From NCBI RefSeq assembly GCF_019097595.1, contig NC_080715.1, positions 11,675,573 through 11,739,572 of the forward strand: a stretch of DNA of 64,000 bases, in the 5' to 3' direction. The position numbers and the translations under genes were made by a program. Shown here piece by piece: positions 54,701 through 62,500 of the stretch. The notes beneath the pieces are model-generated. The model saw only the letters and a list, made by a program, of their open reading frames with translations, made no database searches and had not been told where the DNA came from. Every line of letters starts with the position of its first letter. The stretch's first letter is position 1. Origin of the DNA: Hemibagrus wyckioides (lineage: Eukaryota > Chordata > Actinopteri > Siluriformes > Bagridae).

Positions 54701-57700
54701 CCTCATGTACTTCTGCAGGTCTGGTGATGGGCAGTTCAGGGCTCGGGGGTCTCTCATTCTCCAAGTGGAATGTGGGGAGAGGAACAGATGGCATCATCAC
54801 CCCCTCACTTCCCAAACTAAACTGAGAGAGGACAACATGCATTAAACTCTTTTTCTTGCACACACACACACACACAGACACATTGTGTATCACATTGCCG
54901 CGTCAACACTTTCCTACACAGCACTAAGCACACAGTCATCAGATATATATCAGCAGTCTTCGGCAGGTCCACACCAAACAGGCTGGAGGGAATCTGAGAC
55001 AAGCAAATTTATTTTGCTCTCTTCTGACCAAAGTTTTGTATTAAAAAGATCAAGCAAGGTTTTTTTTTCTCTTGGACATAAAGGTTGACATTATGCAATG
55101 TACTTTGCACTGTCTAAGCTGTCACAGAAACTCTGATTTCCATTGATAACCCCTGTGCCAAGTCTCGACTGTCTGTTTTTCAGACATGGCTGTGCAGGTA
55201 GTATTTTGCCCTATTTTTAGACAGCATTTACAACCAGTGACACTGAAAGTGTAAAGAGTGAAACTGCTGAATATTTTAGCCATGTTATTCTTGTAACCTT
55301 GGAGGCTGTGCATACTGAGGAAAGCACTGAGTCTTTTTTCATGTGCATAAGCTTATAGACAATTGTCTACTGTAACACTGAACCATCCATTCAACTCAGA
55401 AAGAAGGGCAAACGATGTCCTCTCAGATCCCAGCCACTAATGACTGGGGCATCCTTGGATTTAAACTCATGACCTACCAAAACAATTTGAGTGTTTTGCC
55501 ACTAGGGAACCAGACAAAAGGTCTCTTTGGCCTTATCTAGGGTGTGAATTTAAAAACCATTGCCACTAATTCCATAATAATGAAGCCAGCCTAAGAAATA
55601 TTTATCCTATAGGGCACTAATACTCAATCACAAACATACAGGCATGTCACATCTAATTACCTGCATCTGTTTTTCAGGGGGCTCAGTGGGTGTGGTGTCT
55701 TGGCCCAACACATCTGGCTCAGATTCCACCTCCTCCTCATCTACTTCATGGATGGTGGGCGTGACATCAGAGGGTGGCATAGACGTCTTTTTTTTCCTGC
55801 GTTTCTTTTTGCGCCGACGTTCCATGCTGAGCACCCTCTTCCTGAAGCGCTGCGGTGGCAGGTGGGTGGACAGTGGGTGGTGCGTATGGTGGAACGTGTG
55901 GCGATGGTCTGGTAAAACAGATGAACAAACAGAACAATATAAACATATAGAGTATTTGACATAATTGCTCCACAAGGAAATCCACAACACTACTGCAAAT
56001 CTCAGAAGTCTTGCTGATCTCACCTTGCTGAAATACTCTGTGTATTTTTGCAGTTTAAATTGTTATTTTGAGCGCTTATAGAGATTAATGTGTGCTACAT
56101 GAACAACTTACAGGTACTTCTAGAGTACAAAGCCACTTTACCCTGGTCCACAATTAATAATAAGCAGAGCAAGCTGGCCATGCAATCCATCACCCAGAAT
56201 ACAGATGTTTTTTAGGTGTACTTTCCAAGCACAGGCCTACCAATTCTACCCTTGAAGTTCTATTTTTCGTCCTCTTTCTATACAGCCATGGATGCTTTCA
56301 AGATTTATGCAGGTGGCCCTGTCATCTCTGATTATCAGAAGCATCAGACATGCCCCCCTCGTGTGAGAACACATCAACCAGGAAGAATTGTTGGCAGTCT
56401 GGCCCTAAAGATCTTACCACTTCTGAGACGTTGTCACATGCTAGCCATTTGACAACACTGTGACAGTCAGAAACATCAATCATCAAAACAGCATGAGATC
56501 GTACATCTCCCTTTGCTTTGCTTTTTTGCAAGAAGCTCCAGATGGTCCCATCTGCGGTTAGCCTCACTGACAGAAACTCACCTACTGGGACTGTATAATA
56601 GTGCTGCAGCGGCAGCGTCTGCACCCAGAAGTGGTGTCCCAGATCTGGGAATAGTTTGCCAAAGTGCAGGTGGACCTTTCTGCAGACGCTATGTCATCTC
56701 ATTGATGATTGCTGTTGTCCTAAATGTACCAGGACTGCTGTTTGCAACAGCATCCAGTAAGCCACGAAAAATCTCATCATCTTCTATACACCTTTCCATA
56801 CATAATGCTGATTCTGTTCACACTGAACAAAATTTAGCAACTCCAGCCCAGAGTCCTACTTGTGAACCAAAGTTGGCTGGCAGGACCTTGGTTTGCCCCA
56901 GTGGTTTCATCCTGGTGGTATTCTTCCTGAGAAAATCTACCATACTTACCGAAAGGAAAATTTTGACTTCCCATGCCAGGTCCCTGAAGCCTGTTGGTTT
57001 AACCACTTGGAACAAAGCACAGACTGCGACAGAGCAGTCCAGGAAACAATCCTGAATGCAAAAGTCCCTAGCAGACATGCCAAAAAAAATCCATCTAGCA
57101 AGCAATGAAGAGTCCTTTAGTTTATCCCTGAGGGGCAATTCATAGTTTTTTATGTACAGCTCTACAGCATTGGGTTTCCTATTTTCTAAGACTATAGAAG
57201 TCAAATGTTTATCATGCATACTATGTAAAAATCTTTGCGAGACTTGCAGCATGTCAATAAGACACAGAGCAAATCTTCTGATGTCCTAGTCACACCCCAT
57301 ATGGCCATCAGGGCAAGCGTTCTATCCTTTTCACATTTTTGTCTTTGTTGAGTGGTTCAGTTTAACTGAATGTTTCAGCTGACAGAACAATTGTGCTCAG
57401 ACATCAAACACTGGGATGCAATGACATTATCATTAAAACATTGCAGTACAATATGCTCCAGCCTTAGGTGATTTGCATTTTTAAATTGTCATTACAAGAA
57501 ACACGTCTCTCGGCATGCATAATTAGTAAAAGCTTACAAAAGGATAGAAGACCCTTTTCATGTTGCCTCTGTGAACTCTTCTTATTCGGTTTCCTCGGTG
57601 AATAATTACATGATACTGAAATTGTACATTCTTCGCAGTGTATACAAAAACAAAAAAACTCAATTTATGAGGTTTCTAGAGGAAACTGTCTTAAGTAGTA

Positions 57701-58279
57701 GCAATTTTTTTTGTAGCTGAATAGAGAAAAATGGAGAGAGAAATAAAGAGAGACTGAAAGAAAGAGAAGGCAATCCATTAAAGATCAGACAAGTGTTCTC
57801 CTCAAGGCTAGAGTTTTTAAACTAAGGCTAATTCATAGAAACCTGCTGCATAGCCCTACAGAAAACTCTCGATTTGTTGGGTGCTTATGGAAAACATGGT
57901 CATGCATGCATTAAAAACAATTCAATTCAATCAAAGCTTGATATTATTTAGCTAGCTGCGGTAGCTCAATGGTTAAACGTTGGACGGATAAAAAGTCACT
58001 CTGGATAACGGCTTCTCCACAATGCTGTAAATGTAATCTAAGCATATAATATGGCAAAAATTTCACTGCATTTTTTACTCTGAGTTTTTCTGTAGTTGTC
58101 CAAAAACTGCTATACTTACATTCAAAGTCCTTTTCATTGTAGCTGCGACCCATTTTGTCTGCGCCATTCGTGCCAGACTCTGTGATGATGTCCCCAAAAC
58201 GCTCCACAGACAAAGCCCTGTCCCAGTCTTCATCCTCCAGCCCTTCTGTGGAGCCCTTCTCCTCCTCCTCAGCCAGAAC
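25020..58279 (-). CDS. slc4a3: Anion exchange protein 3 (chloride/bicarbonate exchanger), 21 coding exons seen
   Basis: AE3 is a plasma-membrane antiporter that swaps intracellular bicarbonate for external chloride, lowering pH in excitable cells (heart, brain, retina). The exons at 58279-58120, 55908-55661, 54821-54640, 53002-52782, 44831-44689, 42027-41847, 40928-40793, 36654-36501, 35508-35433, 34974-34790, 34040-33818, 33070-32855, 32185-32037, 31651-31457, 30268-30056, 29271-29182, 28965-28799, 27512-27259, 27106-26937, 26429-26256 and 25097-25020 join without a frame break into 1204 codons plus stop (human: 1232 aa). Only the first coding exon of the long form is missing. Residues 1-318 are the variable N terminus, 319 to about 640 the cytoplasmic Band 3 domain, and the rest the 14-helix SLC4 transport domain. 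The tail [12 protein letters not shown] and [14 protein letters not shown] fit AE3 better than AE1 or AE2. An alternative first exon lies at 48074-48296. Confidence 0.95.
26256..26429 (-). CDS. slc4a3: slc4a3 exon: helices 13-14
   Basis: 58 codons, phase 0 at both ends: [20 protein letters not shown], then [20 protein letters not shown] and PLRRL to EERELAA. It is the last hydrophobic part of the transporter. The donor GTGAGT and acceptor CCCTAG are clean. Confidence 0.97.
26937..27106 (-). CDS. slc4a3: slc4a3 exon: helices 11-12
   Basis: It encodes [37 protein letters not shown] and [12 protein letters not shown], an SLC4 core segment. The donor is AAA|GTAAGG and the acceptor CCTGCAG|GC. 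The opening two bases complete a Gly codon from the previous exon. Confidence 0.97.
27259..27512 (-). CDS. slc4a3: slc4a3 exon: helices 9-10
   Basis: It encodes [40 protein letters not shown] and [26 protein letters not shown] and [10 protein letters not shown] are hallmark SLC4 anion exchanger segments. Splice sites are GTAAGA (donor) and GCTGTAG (acceptor). A GA microsatellite stands just upstream of the acceptor. Confidence 0.97.
27699..27730. repeat. AT microsatellite in slc4a3 intron
   Basis: A pure (AT)n run of about 16 units lies in the intron between 27513 and 28798. That intron also holds a T-rich repeat-like stretch ending CTCCCTCGCATTTGTACC near 28080. Confidence 0.95.
28799..28965 (-). 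CDS. slc4a3: slc4a3 exon: helix 8
   Basis: It encodes [40 protein letters not shown] and FMETQITT. The Glu in METQIT aligns with the membrane glutamate (E681 in human AE1) linked to proton-coupled sulfate and chloride transport. The donor is GTGAGT and the acceptor GGTTGCAG. Confidence 0.97.
29182..29271 (-). CDS. slc4a3: slc4a3 exon: helix 7
   Basis: 30 codons, phase 0 at both ends: [20 protein letters not shown], then [23 protein letters not shown] and DTYTQ are conserved in anion exchangers. The donor is CAG|GTAAAA and the acceptor TTTAAAG. Confidence 0.97.
30056..30268 (-). CDS. slc4a3: slc4a3 exon: third extracellular loop and helix 6
   Basis: It encodes [12 protein letters not shown], a loop with [17 protein letters not shown], then [20 protein letters not shown] and [13 protein letters not shown] took the acceptor at GATTGTAG|GTATTC because it restores KVFQEHPL across the junction; the CAG nine bases inside the exon would drop three conserved residues. 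The loop contains no N-X-S/T glycosylation site. Confidence 0.95.
30569..31121 (-). mobile_element. Tc1-like DNA transposon remnant B in slc4a3 intron
   Basis: It is bounded by TA and inverted repeats (TACACAAATCAGGCATAACA at the left, GGCTGATCGGTGTA at the right), the same family as remnant A. The minus strand reads [30 protein letters not shown] and [20 protein letters not shown], the N-terminal helix-turn-helix half of a Tc1 transposase. The DDE half is deleted. Confidence 0.9.
31457..31651 (-). CDS. slc4a3: slc4a3 exon: helices 4-5
   Basis: 65 codons, phase 0 at both ends: [20 protein letters not shown], then [20 protein letters not shown] and FSKLFK. [15 protein letters not shown] and RYISPFTQ are AE3-type. 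KLFK fits the KLxK stilbene (DIDS) reaction motif of anion exchangers. Confidence 0.97.
32037..32185 (-). CDS. slc4a3: slc4a3 exon: helices 2-3
   Basis: It encodes [40 protein letters not shown] and EAFYK. GEKTxxxxGVSELI and [13 protein letters not shown] are invariant parts of the SLC4 substrate site region. The donor is AAG|GTAAAC and the acceptor TTTATTTAG. Confidence 0.97.
32370..32760 (+). mobile_element. SINE-like repeat fragments in slc4a3 intron
   Basis: Two pieces related to the 13808 family lie here, one with GGATGCAGTATATCC and one with GGTTGGCACCCCATCCAGGG, ending in GTACAGAAAATAGACGAACG. They are separated by unrelated A/T-rich sequence and are probably the remains of two insertions. 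Confidence 0.5.
32855..33070 (-). CDS. slc4a3: slc4a3 exon: end of cytoplasmic domain and helix 1
   Basis: It encodes an acidic linker ([20 protein letters not shown]), the conserved [20 protein letters not shown] and helix 1 ([20 protein letters not shown]). The donor is CTAG|GTAATT and the acceptor GTCTTAG. Confidence 0.97.
33305..33560 (-). mobile_element. Interspersed repeat with AATTGAATTG end, copy 2 (reversed)
   Basis: The copy begins TTCAATTCAATTCACTTTAA with an internally repeated TTCAATTCAATTC, then TTTGTATAGCACTC, GACGACAGAGGCTAAAG and AAACTCCCTGAGAT. It is the reverse complement of the family at 15890 and 38975. Confidence 0.7.
33818..34040 (-). CDS. slc4a3: slc4a3 exon: cytoplasmic domain
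   Basis: 74 codons plus one base: [40 protein letters not shown] and a basic stretch ([13 protein letters not shown]). It is the C-terminal part of the Band 3 cytoplasmic domain. The donor is AAAT|GTAAGT and the acceptor TTTACAG. Confidence 0.97.
34790..34974 (-). CDS. slc4a3: slc4a3 exon: cytoplasmic domain
   Basis: It encodes [40 protein letters not shown] and [17 protein letters not shown], the best conserved part of the Band 3 cytoplasmic domain. The donor GTTAGT is slightly unusual, but phase and protein continuity support it. Confidence 0.97.
35433..35508 (-). CDS. slc4a3: slc4a3 exon: short cytoplasmic exon
   Basis: 25 codons plus one base: [20 protein letters not shown] then TVVLVG. 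[14 protein letters not shown] is conserved in all anion exchangers. Two AGs stand next to each other at the acceptor (GCAGAG|GCA); only the second keeps the frame with the upstream exon. Confidence 0.88.
36501..36654 (-). CDS. slc4a3: slc4a3 exon: variable cytoplasmic linker
   Basis: 51 codons: [20 protein letters not shown], a His/Asn-rich part ([10 protein letters not shown]) and [18 protein letters not shown] continues LLLKHS from the previous exon. The acceptor TTTTTCCAG is good, but the donor GAG|GTGTTT is weak. Confidence 0.88.
37435..37681 (+). mobile_element. SINE-like repeat ending in a GAAT microsatellite
   Basis: TGGGTTTCCTCCAGGTTCTC through GACTCTAATTGCCCC and CCTGGATAAAAGGG matches the 13808 family. 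It ends in (GAAT)n at 37653-37681, a usual tail for this repeat. Confidence 0.65.
38855..39420 (+). mobile_element. DNA-transposon-like repeat, copy A, split by an insertion
   Basis: GGGAAGGCTTTCCACTAGAT and TGTGGGGATTTGTG align with copy B at 41385 (GGGAAGGCTTATGCTGTATT). After the internal repeat at 38975-39212 the element resumes with TTAGTGAGGTCAGGGACTGA, TTCTTCCACTTCCACC and CAAACCATGTCATG. Its right border is unclear. Confidence 0.6.
38975..39212 (+). mobile_element. Interspersed repeat with AATTGAATTG end, copy 3 (nested)
   Basis: GTTTTTCCTTGCCACATCTTC, CTGTAAAGCTGCTTTGTGAC and a terminal AAATTGAATTGAGTTGAG mark it as the family at 15890. It interrupts the older element at 38855-39420. 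Confidence 0.7.
39459..39490. repeat. Perfect 32-bp palindrome
   Basis: ATCAAGAGTTGTGTAA is followed immediately by its exact reverse complement, with no spacer. Confidence 0.95.
40793..40928 (-). CDS. slc4a3: slc4a3 exon: cytoplasmic domain
   Basis: It encodes [40 protein letters not shown] and LLKH. [13 protein letters not shown] and [20 protein letters not shown] are Band 3 cytoplasmic-domain signatures. The donor is CACAG|GTCAGA and the acceptor ATATTCAG. Confidence 0.97.
41385..41775 (+). mobile_element. DNA-transposon-like repeat, copy B
   Basis: A fuller copy of the family at 38855, with TTCAGGTCAGGACTCTGTTC, CACTCAATTTCTTCCACACC, GGGGCATTATCATGCTAAAA and an end GTTGGCCATATAATGTA. 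A third, terminal fragment with TTTTGGCCATAGTGC lies at 52240-52330. Confidence 0.65.
41847..42027 (-). CDS. slc4a3: slc4a3 exon: start of Band 3 cytoplasmic domain
   Basis: 60 codons plus one base: [40 protein letters not shown] and [38 protein letters not shown] and WGKPHVASL are signature motifs. Both splice sites are clean (GTAGGT donor, ATCTTTAG acceptor). Confidence 0.98.
44073..44625 (+). mobile_element. Tc1-like DNA transposon remnant C in slc4a3 intron
   Basis: Inverted repeats (AGCTTTGGAAAAAAATAAGA at the left, its near reverse complement ending TTCCAGAGCTGTA at the right) bound about 550 bp. The plus strand from 44109 reads [30 protein letters not shown] and [13 protein letters not shown], a Tc1 transposase C-terminus. 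The rest of the transposase is gone. This is a different Tc1 subfamily from remnants A and B. Confidence 0.9.
44689..44831 (-). CDS. slc4a3: slc4a3 exon: shared start of long and short isoforms
   Basis: 47 codons after a split codon: [34 protein letters not shown] and the basic [13 protein letters not shown]. The split codon is AGT (Ser) when joined to 52782 and CGT (Arg) when joined to the alternative first exon at 48074. The acceptor is TGTTTGCAG and the donor GAG|GTAATA. Confidence 0.97.
45695..45762 (+). mobile_element. SINE tail fragment
   Basis: GTCACTCTGGATAAGAGCGT then AATGTAAATGTAAATGTAA matches the 3' end of the tRNA-derived SINE seen at 59378. A similar tail is at 61040-61095 (AAGTCACTCTGGATAAGGGA), and a reversed one near 26725-26790. 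Confidence 0.65.
46196..46450 (-). mobile_element. SINE-like repeat, reversed copy in slc4a3 intron
   Basis: CCATTTATTCATTTTAAGTAACC, GGGAATACAGCCTGGATGAG, CAGTTCATCACAGGGCACC and GAAGAAAACCCAACC form a reversed copy of the 13808 family, with a short CA run inside. Confidence 0.65.
48074..48296 (-). CDS. slc4a3: slc4a3 alternative first exon (short, cardiac-type AE3)
   Basis: The ATG at 48296 is the first in frame after a TGA about 30 bases upstream. It opens 74 codons: [37 protein letters not shown] and the strongly acidic, aromatic [20 protein letters not shown], then [16 protein letters not shown]. The exon ends C|GTGAGT. Joined to the exon at 44831 (GT CAT CGG) it gives an Arg codon and an open frame to the normal stop, 1008 aa in all. 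In mammals the cardiac AE3 isoform (human 1034 aa) comes from a promoter and first exon in the corresponding intron, with about 73 unique residues. Identity is inferred from position, phase, length and composition; I cannot compare the sequences directly. Confidence 0.8.
50107..50663 (+). mobile_element. Tc1-like non-autonomous transposon D in slc4a3 intron
   Basis: Nearly perfect terminal inverted repeats of about 40 bp (TACACTACCAGTCAAAAGTT at the left; the right end finishes TTTTGACTGGTAGTGTA) with TA ends bound 557 bp. Inside are scraps of a Tc1 transposase N-terminus ([20 protein letters not shown]) but no DDE region, so it cannot move alone. Confidence 0.92.
52782..53002 (-). CDS. slc4a3: slc4a3 exon: long-isoform N terminus
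   Basis: 73 codons between split codons: [60 protein letters not shown] and [30 protein letters not shown] and DLDDMKS fit AE3. It is the last exon unique to the long isoform. The donor is A|GTAAGT. Confidence 0.97.
54640..54821 (-). CDS. slc4a3: slc4a3 exon: acidic N-terminal segment
   Basis: 60 codons plus two bases: [40 protein letters not shown], then IHDKQ and ten glutamates from a GAG/GAA repeat. It is low-complexity and likely disordered. The donor is AA|GTAAGC and the acceptor TCTCTCAG|TTT. Confidence 0.93.
55661..55908 (-). CDS. slc4a3: slc4a3 exon: His-rich and basic N-terminal segment
   Basis: 82 codons after a split Tyr: [18 protein letters not shown], a basic cluster ([14 protein letters not shown]), then [20 protein letters not shown]. 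The opening is a shared mark of AE2 and AE3 long forms. The donor is CAG|GTAATT and the acceptor TTTTACCAG. Confidence 0.96.
56270..57255 (-). other. Unidentified ORF-rich block in slc4a3 intron
   Basis: Minus-strand ORFs at 57252-56818 (144 codons, containing [20 protein letters not shown]) and 56624-56322 (100 codons, containing [20 protein letters not shown]), plus a plus-strand ORF at 56513-57055, make an open, higher-GC island unlike the surrounding intron. The minus-strand pieces lie in different frames separated by stops, as in a decayed retrocopy or transposon gene. I do not recognise the protein. Confidence 0.35.
57953..58045 (+). mobile_element. tRNA-derived SINE with internal deletion
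   Basis: The A-box head GTAGCTCAATGGTTAAACG joins directly to the tail AAGTCACTCTGGATAACGGC and TGTAAATGTAA; the B box and body are missing. It lies just 3' of an slc4a3 exon. Confidence 0.7.
58120..58279 (-). CDS. slc4a3: slc4a3 second coding exon (first one visible)
   Basis: 53 codons plus one base: [40 protein letters not shown] and [10 protein letters not shown], followed by a split Tyr. LSVERFGD and RSYxEKDFEYHRH match the AE2/AE3 N terminus. It opens at TCATGTTCAG|GTT, so an upstream exon carries the start codon. No in-frame ATG precedes it. Confidence 0.95.
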
Positions 58280-59377
58280 CTGAACATGAGAACCGAAACC
58301 CAATCAGTGTCTGGGACTACAGTACAGTGGAGTCTTCAGTGGAGTTCCTATTCTTCATTCTTCTCTCATTTTTAATTACAAATGATATTCTCTGCAACAC
58401 GTTTAGTGAAAAGAGGCTCAGAATTACTTAAATAAATTTCAGAATTTCTTAGTATTTGTTATGTCCACCTTTTAAAAAATGTTTGTGTAAAACCTTGTTG
58501 TTAGATCAAATCCAACAGAGTGCCATCATTCACTTTTGTGGATGGAATAAGGCTTAAGGAAAATCTGACCTTTTGTTCAAGGGAGTAAACATAGTAGACC
58601 TAGACAGCGCAGAATTATGAATACTGATTAGTCATGATATTAAACATTTCTTTTCTCTGTTTGTTCTCTGTTTTGTTTTGTTATTATTTCCAGCTGACCT
58701 TTTAAAAAGTCTTCAATGTAGTCGTCTATTGTGTATAAGATTAAAAGTGTGAACCACAAGGTTATAAGGTTTTATGTCAAGTGATGGATCTCTGTGATTG
58801 TCATTGGCCCTGTGATTCCCATTAATACAAAAAAAACTTCAAGGACATATAAACATTGACAGTTATATGACATAACTAAGTTAGAAACTAAATGATTAGT
58901 GCCATATTATATTTAATTCATGCATATTTGCGCTACTGCTATATACATGTGAAAATATATATATAGATTATGAACACTACATCATGCCAATTTCTGCTAT
59001 CAAGTTAGGAGGGTGATGGGTAACACATGCCTTCTCTGCTTTCCAATAACACAGCTTTATAACTTTCAGCACATGCACAGTCCAGCTAAATAAGCCCTAA
59101 CAGCATTATGTGGTATACATGAGCTAACAGACTCTTACAGTCGTATAGCATTCTCATTCTACATTCAAAGAAGTGTTTTGCATTTGATACATCAATACAT
59201 CTTGTTTTCAAATACTGTTTTGCAAAATGTCCCTACATGAGTATGAATATTACTTATTTATCGATAAAAAAAACAAGGTACCAATAATGCATGGGTTTTA
59301 AAAAATGGCTGAAAGATTACAGTAGACTTTTGCAATTATTACTTGTCACACTGCATGAGAACACTACTGCATAAAAC

Positions 59378-59570
59378 TAGTGTTAGCTCAGTGGTAAATG
59401 TGTTGGGCTACTGATCAGAAGGTTATAATTTCAAATCCCAGGGCCACTGCTGGGCCATTGAGCAAGGCCTTTAACCCTTAACTGCTCAGTTGTATAAATG
59501 AGATAAATGTGAGTAAATTGGAATGCTCTGGATGAAGTGATGTAAATGTAAGTATTTGTTATTTCATACA
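59378..59570 (+). mobile_element. tRNA-derived SINE
   Basis: GTTAGCTCAGTGGTAAATGT (A box), GGTTATAATTTCAAATCCCA (degenerate B box), then GCTGGGCCATTGAGCAAGGC and CTTTAACCCTTAACTGCTCA, and a tail GATGTAAATGTAAG. It is the fullest copy in this window of the SINE whose fragments lie at 15055, 45695, 57953 and 61040. Confidence 0.8.
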
Positions 59571-62500
59571 ATTAATATCTTCATTATTATTGATAGTATC
59601 TGCCACAGTGGGATTTACTATTAAGTAATATATGATGTAAAAGGGGTTTCTAGTAGCACGGAGGCAAGAAGCTGTTGGTCTCTTGGCCTCAAATACTTTA
59701 ATGTCAGCTTTGAAAGGGTTCAGGAGTGATGGTGCTGGTCGAGGAAGCAGGACGGCAGGCTGACAGATCAGTCAGAGTAAATGTCACTAAGCCCATGGGA
59801 GGTTAACTGCAAAGCACAGGGAGTCTACAACAACTACTACTCTCATAAGCACCTCTGTCATGTCATACAACTGCTAATTGGTAAGACACCAATATCTAGG
59901 GGTCACCAACAACAAGAAAATGCACTCCCTGTCCTTTAAGATCCAGGCCAACAAACAAAACAGCTATTATCATTATTACATGGAATGTGACCCATCCACC
60001 TGTCTCCATAAATAGAGATTTTATAGGCTTTCCTAAGACTCCATCCTAAATCCTCTTCCTTCAAAGAGGGCCTCAGAGGGTGCAACTATACTCTTGAAGT
60101 GCCTGGTGGCAATTAATCAGAGCAGATGGGCCAAACACGCCAAACAGCAAGAATGATAGCAGAATGGGAAGCCTCTAATTAAAGCAGACAAAGTAGTCTT
60201 TGTCGTCTGGGTCCCTTAGCTTTGCTTGAATTAACAGGACAACATTTCATTTAGCTCCTGGTGATCCTCCCATGCTTTCATCTACATTCAAATGATTTCC
60301 TTCAATTAAATTCTAGTTATGTGAAATCAAATGACACATCACACCCTGTGGAACAACATACGTGTCCCTTTCTGTCAAATATGTGCAACAAATTATCATA
60401 TTATCTTCTGTTCTGAATTTTCTTACTATCTTATCTTGTAAATCCTTTTCAGGGGTAATACACGAGATGTATTTAAGTCTTTTTTAAATCAAGTTGCAAG
60501 AATAATCTCATTCACACATCTAACTGAATGAAAATGAGGTGCAACCAGTCCTTTATCATAAATTAAGTGTGCCGCAGCACCTCTCCTCATATCCTGTCCC
60601 TTCATTTTACTTATCCTGATTGCTCCAGTTTGGTCTGTTTTCATCCCTTATACCCTATTTAGATGTCCGAGAAGATCTGACATACAAGCAGACAGTGTTA
60701 AGTACAGTTTTAATTGGGTTCAGATGAATCAATTTGATAAGGTCACTTAACCTTTGGAGGTAGTGGTCACACATGGCCATAAAACATTTGTACTACAAAT
60801 TCCAGTGGCTCACTAACAACCTGGGTGAAAACCTTCCTTAAGCAAAAGGATCTAATTAAAAAAATACTTAAATATTTAAAGGAAAATGTAGTTATATTCA
60901 TTCACATTCAGTATCTGCATTACCCTTTAACACACAGTAACTTAAACTCAGGATCGACTTACTTTTTACACTGAATTTTAATTACTTACAAGTTTAACAT
61001 GTGAATGTGTTGGAATATTAATTAGACTTTAATGTTTTAACACTTTTGTAAGTCACTCTGGATAAGGGAATCTGCTATTTCCTGGAAATGTAAATGTGAT
61101 GCTGCACATAGTGCATTTAATAGACCCCAAAAAAGGGATATTTTGTGCTTGTCTTTAGCTAACGGAAAAGAAGAAAACAAAATCATAATTCTATCATGAA
61201 GTTTAATGTTTCAGATTTGCTTTAATTCATTTACATACAGTAATCTAATGCTGTTCAGACTTACAGGCTACTTCCCAAATATATCCCTTTATATTCATTA
61301 TATATGCACATTCAGCTCGGTCACATGCAGGAATTTTAAAGCTTTATACATATGCTATTTTATATTCAACCTATAAATTTGTGCTAGTGCTAGTGAGGTA
61401 CTCGATCCTGCAAAAAGCACTATATATTTAACTTCATTTGAGATTCAGCCAGAGAAAGAAATACAGCTCCTTTGGTTAGTTGTCTTGTTTTCATTGTAAT
61501 TGTCTCGCCTAAATTAACACCATGTAATAACAAAAGAACAAACAAACATAAAACAATGGGCAGCCTTTTAGCAGATCGCTTTTTAAATGCCACTTCTCCC
61601 TATCTCTTTACTGTATTGGACCCGAGAGAGGACAGGGGACTCAAGCAGCATTTGTTTCTCTTCTCTTTGAGTCAGAGCACTGTCTCATTGTGCGAATGTT
61701 AATGGTCCGGCGACAATTGGAAGCAAGCGATGGCTGTAAAGGTTATGGATTGTAGCTCTATTCATCATGGCGCTGAGGCGAACTGAGGCGATGTGGGCTG
61801 GAAAATCAGCGCTGGCTAACAGATGTGTTTGCTTGCTCTTCATTAGCACACAGGGTAAGCTGGAGATAGAGTTACACAGGCCACAGGTGGACAGCAGTTC
61901 CAGCCCACCTCTACATTACTGCTGCCCTCTGACACAGCGAAGAGATGAAAGAGGCTCTGCGGTTCAACTTATAGTCATTGTGCCATTCTACAATGATAAC
62001 ATTATATGAAAAAGCATTAAAGGAGTCATTGTAAGTGTATAAGAGATCTCTCACAGAGTACAGATATCCCTCACAAGGCCACTGCAGTAGGTATCATATC
62101 ACCCTCTAAATAGAGGCAGGTACTGTGTGATCTTTCACAGTCGAAGCAGTAGCAAGTTTTGATTCTGAAAGGAGCAATTTAAATGTAAATCCACTAGAAT
62201 TAAGGCAGGTTCTGGGTCACAAAACTAGCTTATACCTTCCATGCTTAGGGCAATAGTTAAAAAAAGCTAATCTTAGCCTTAAATTGGTCCATATTTATTA
62301 ACTTGTGTGGAGGATGTATCATGCATTAACCCCATTTAGATGTGTGACATACAGAATGGGCAAAATTAGCCAAATACAACTGAGCAGTCAGCTGCTAAAT
62401 TACCTGTTGTGTACGTTTGTACCAAACAAAAGCATATCCATCTCAGTCAAGTTTTTGTAAAACGTTGCACCATCTTCAAATCTTACATGTTCTAACATAT

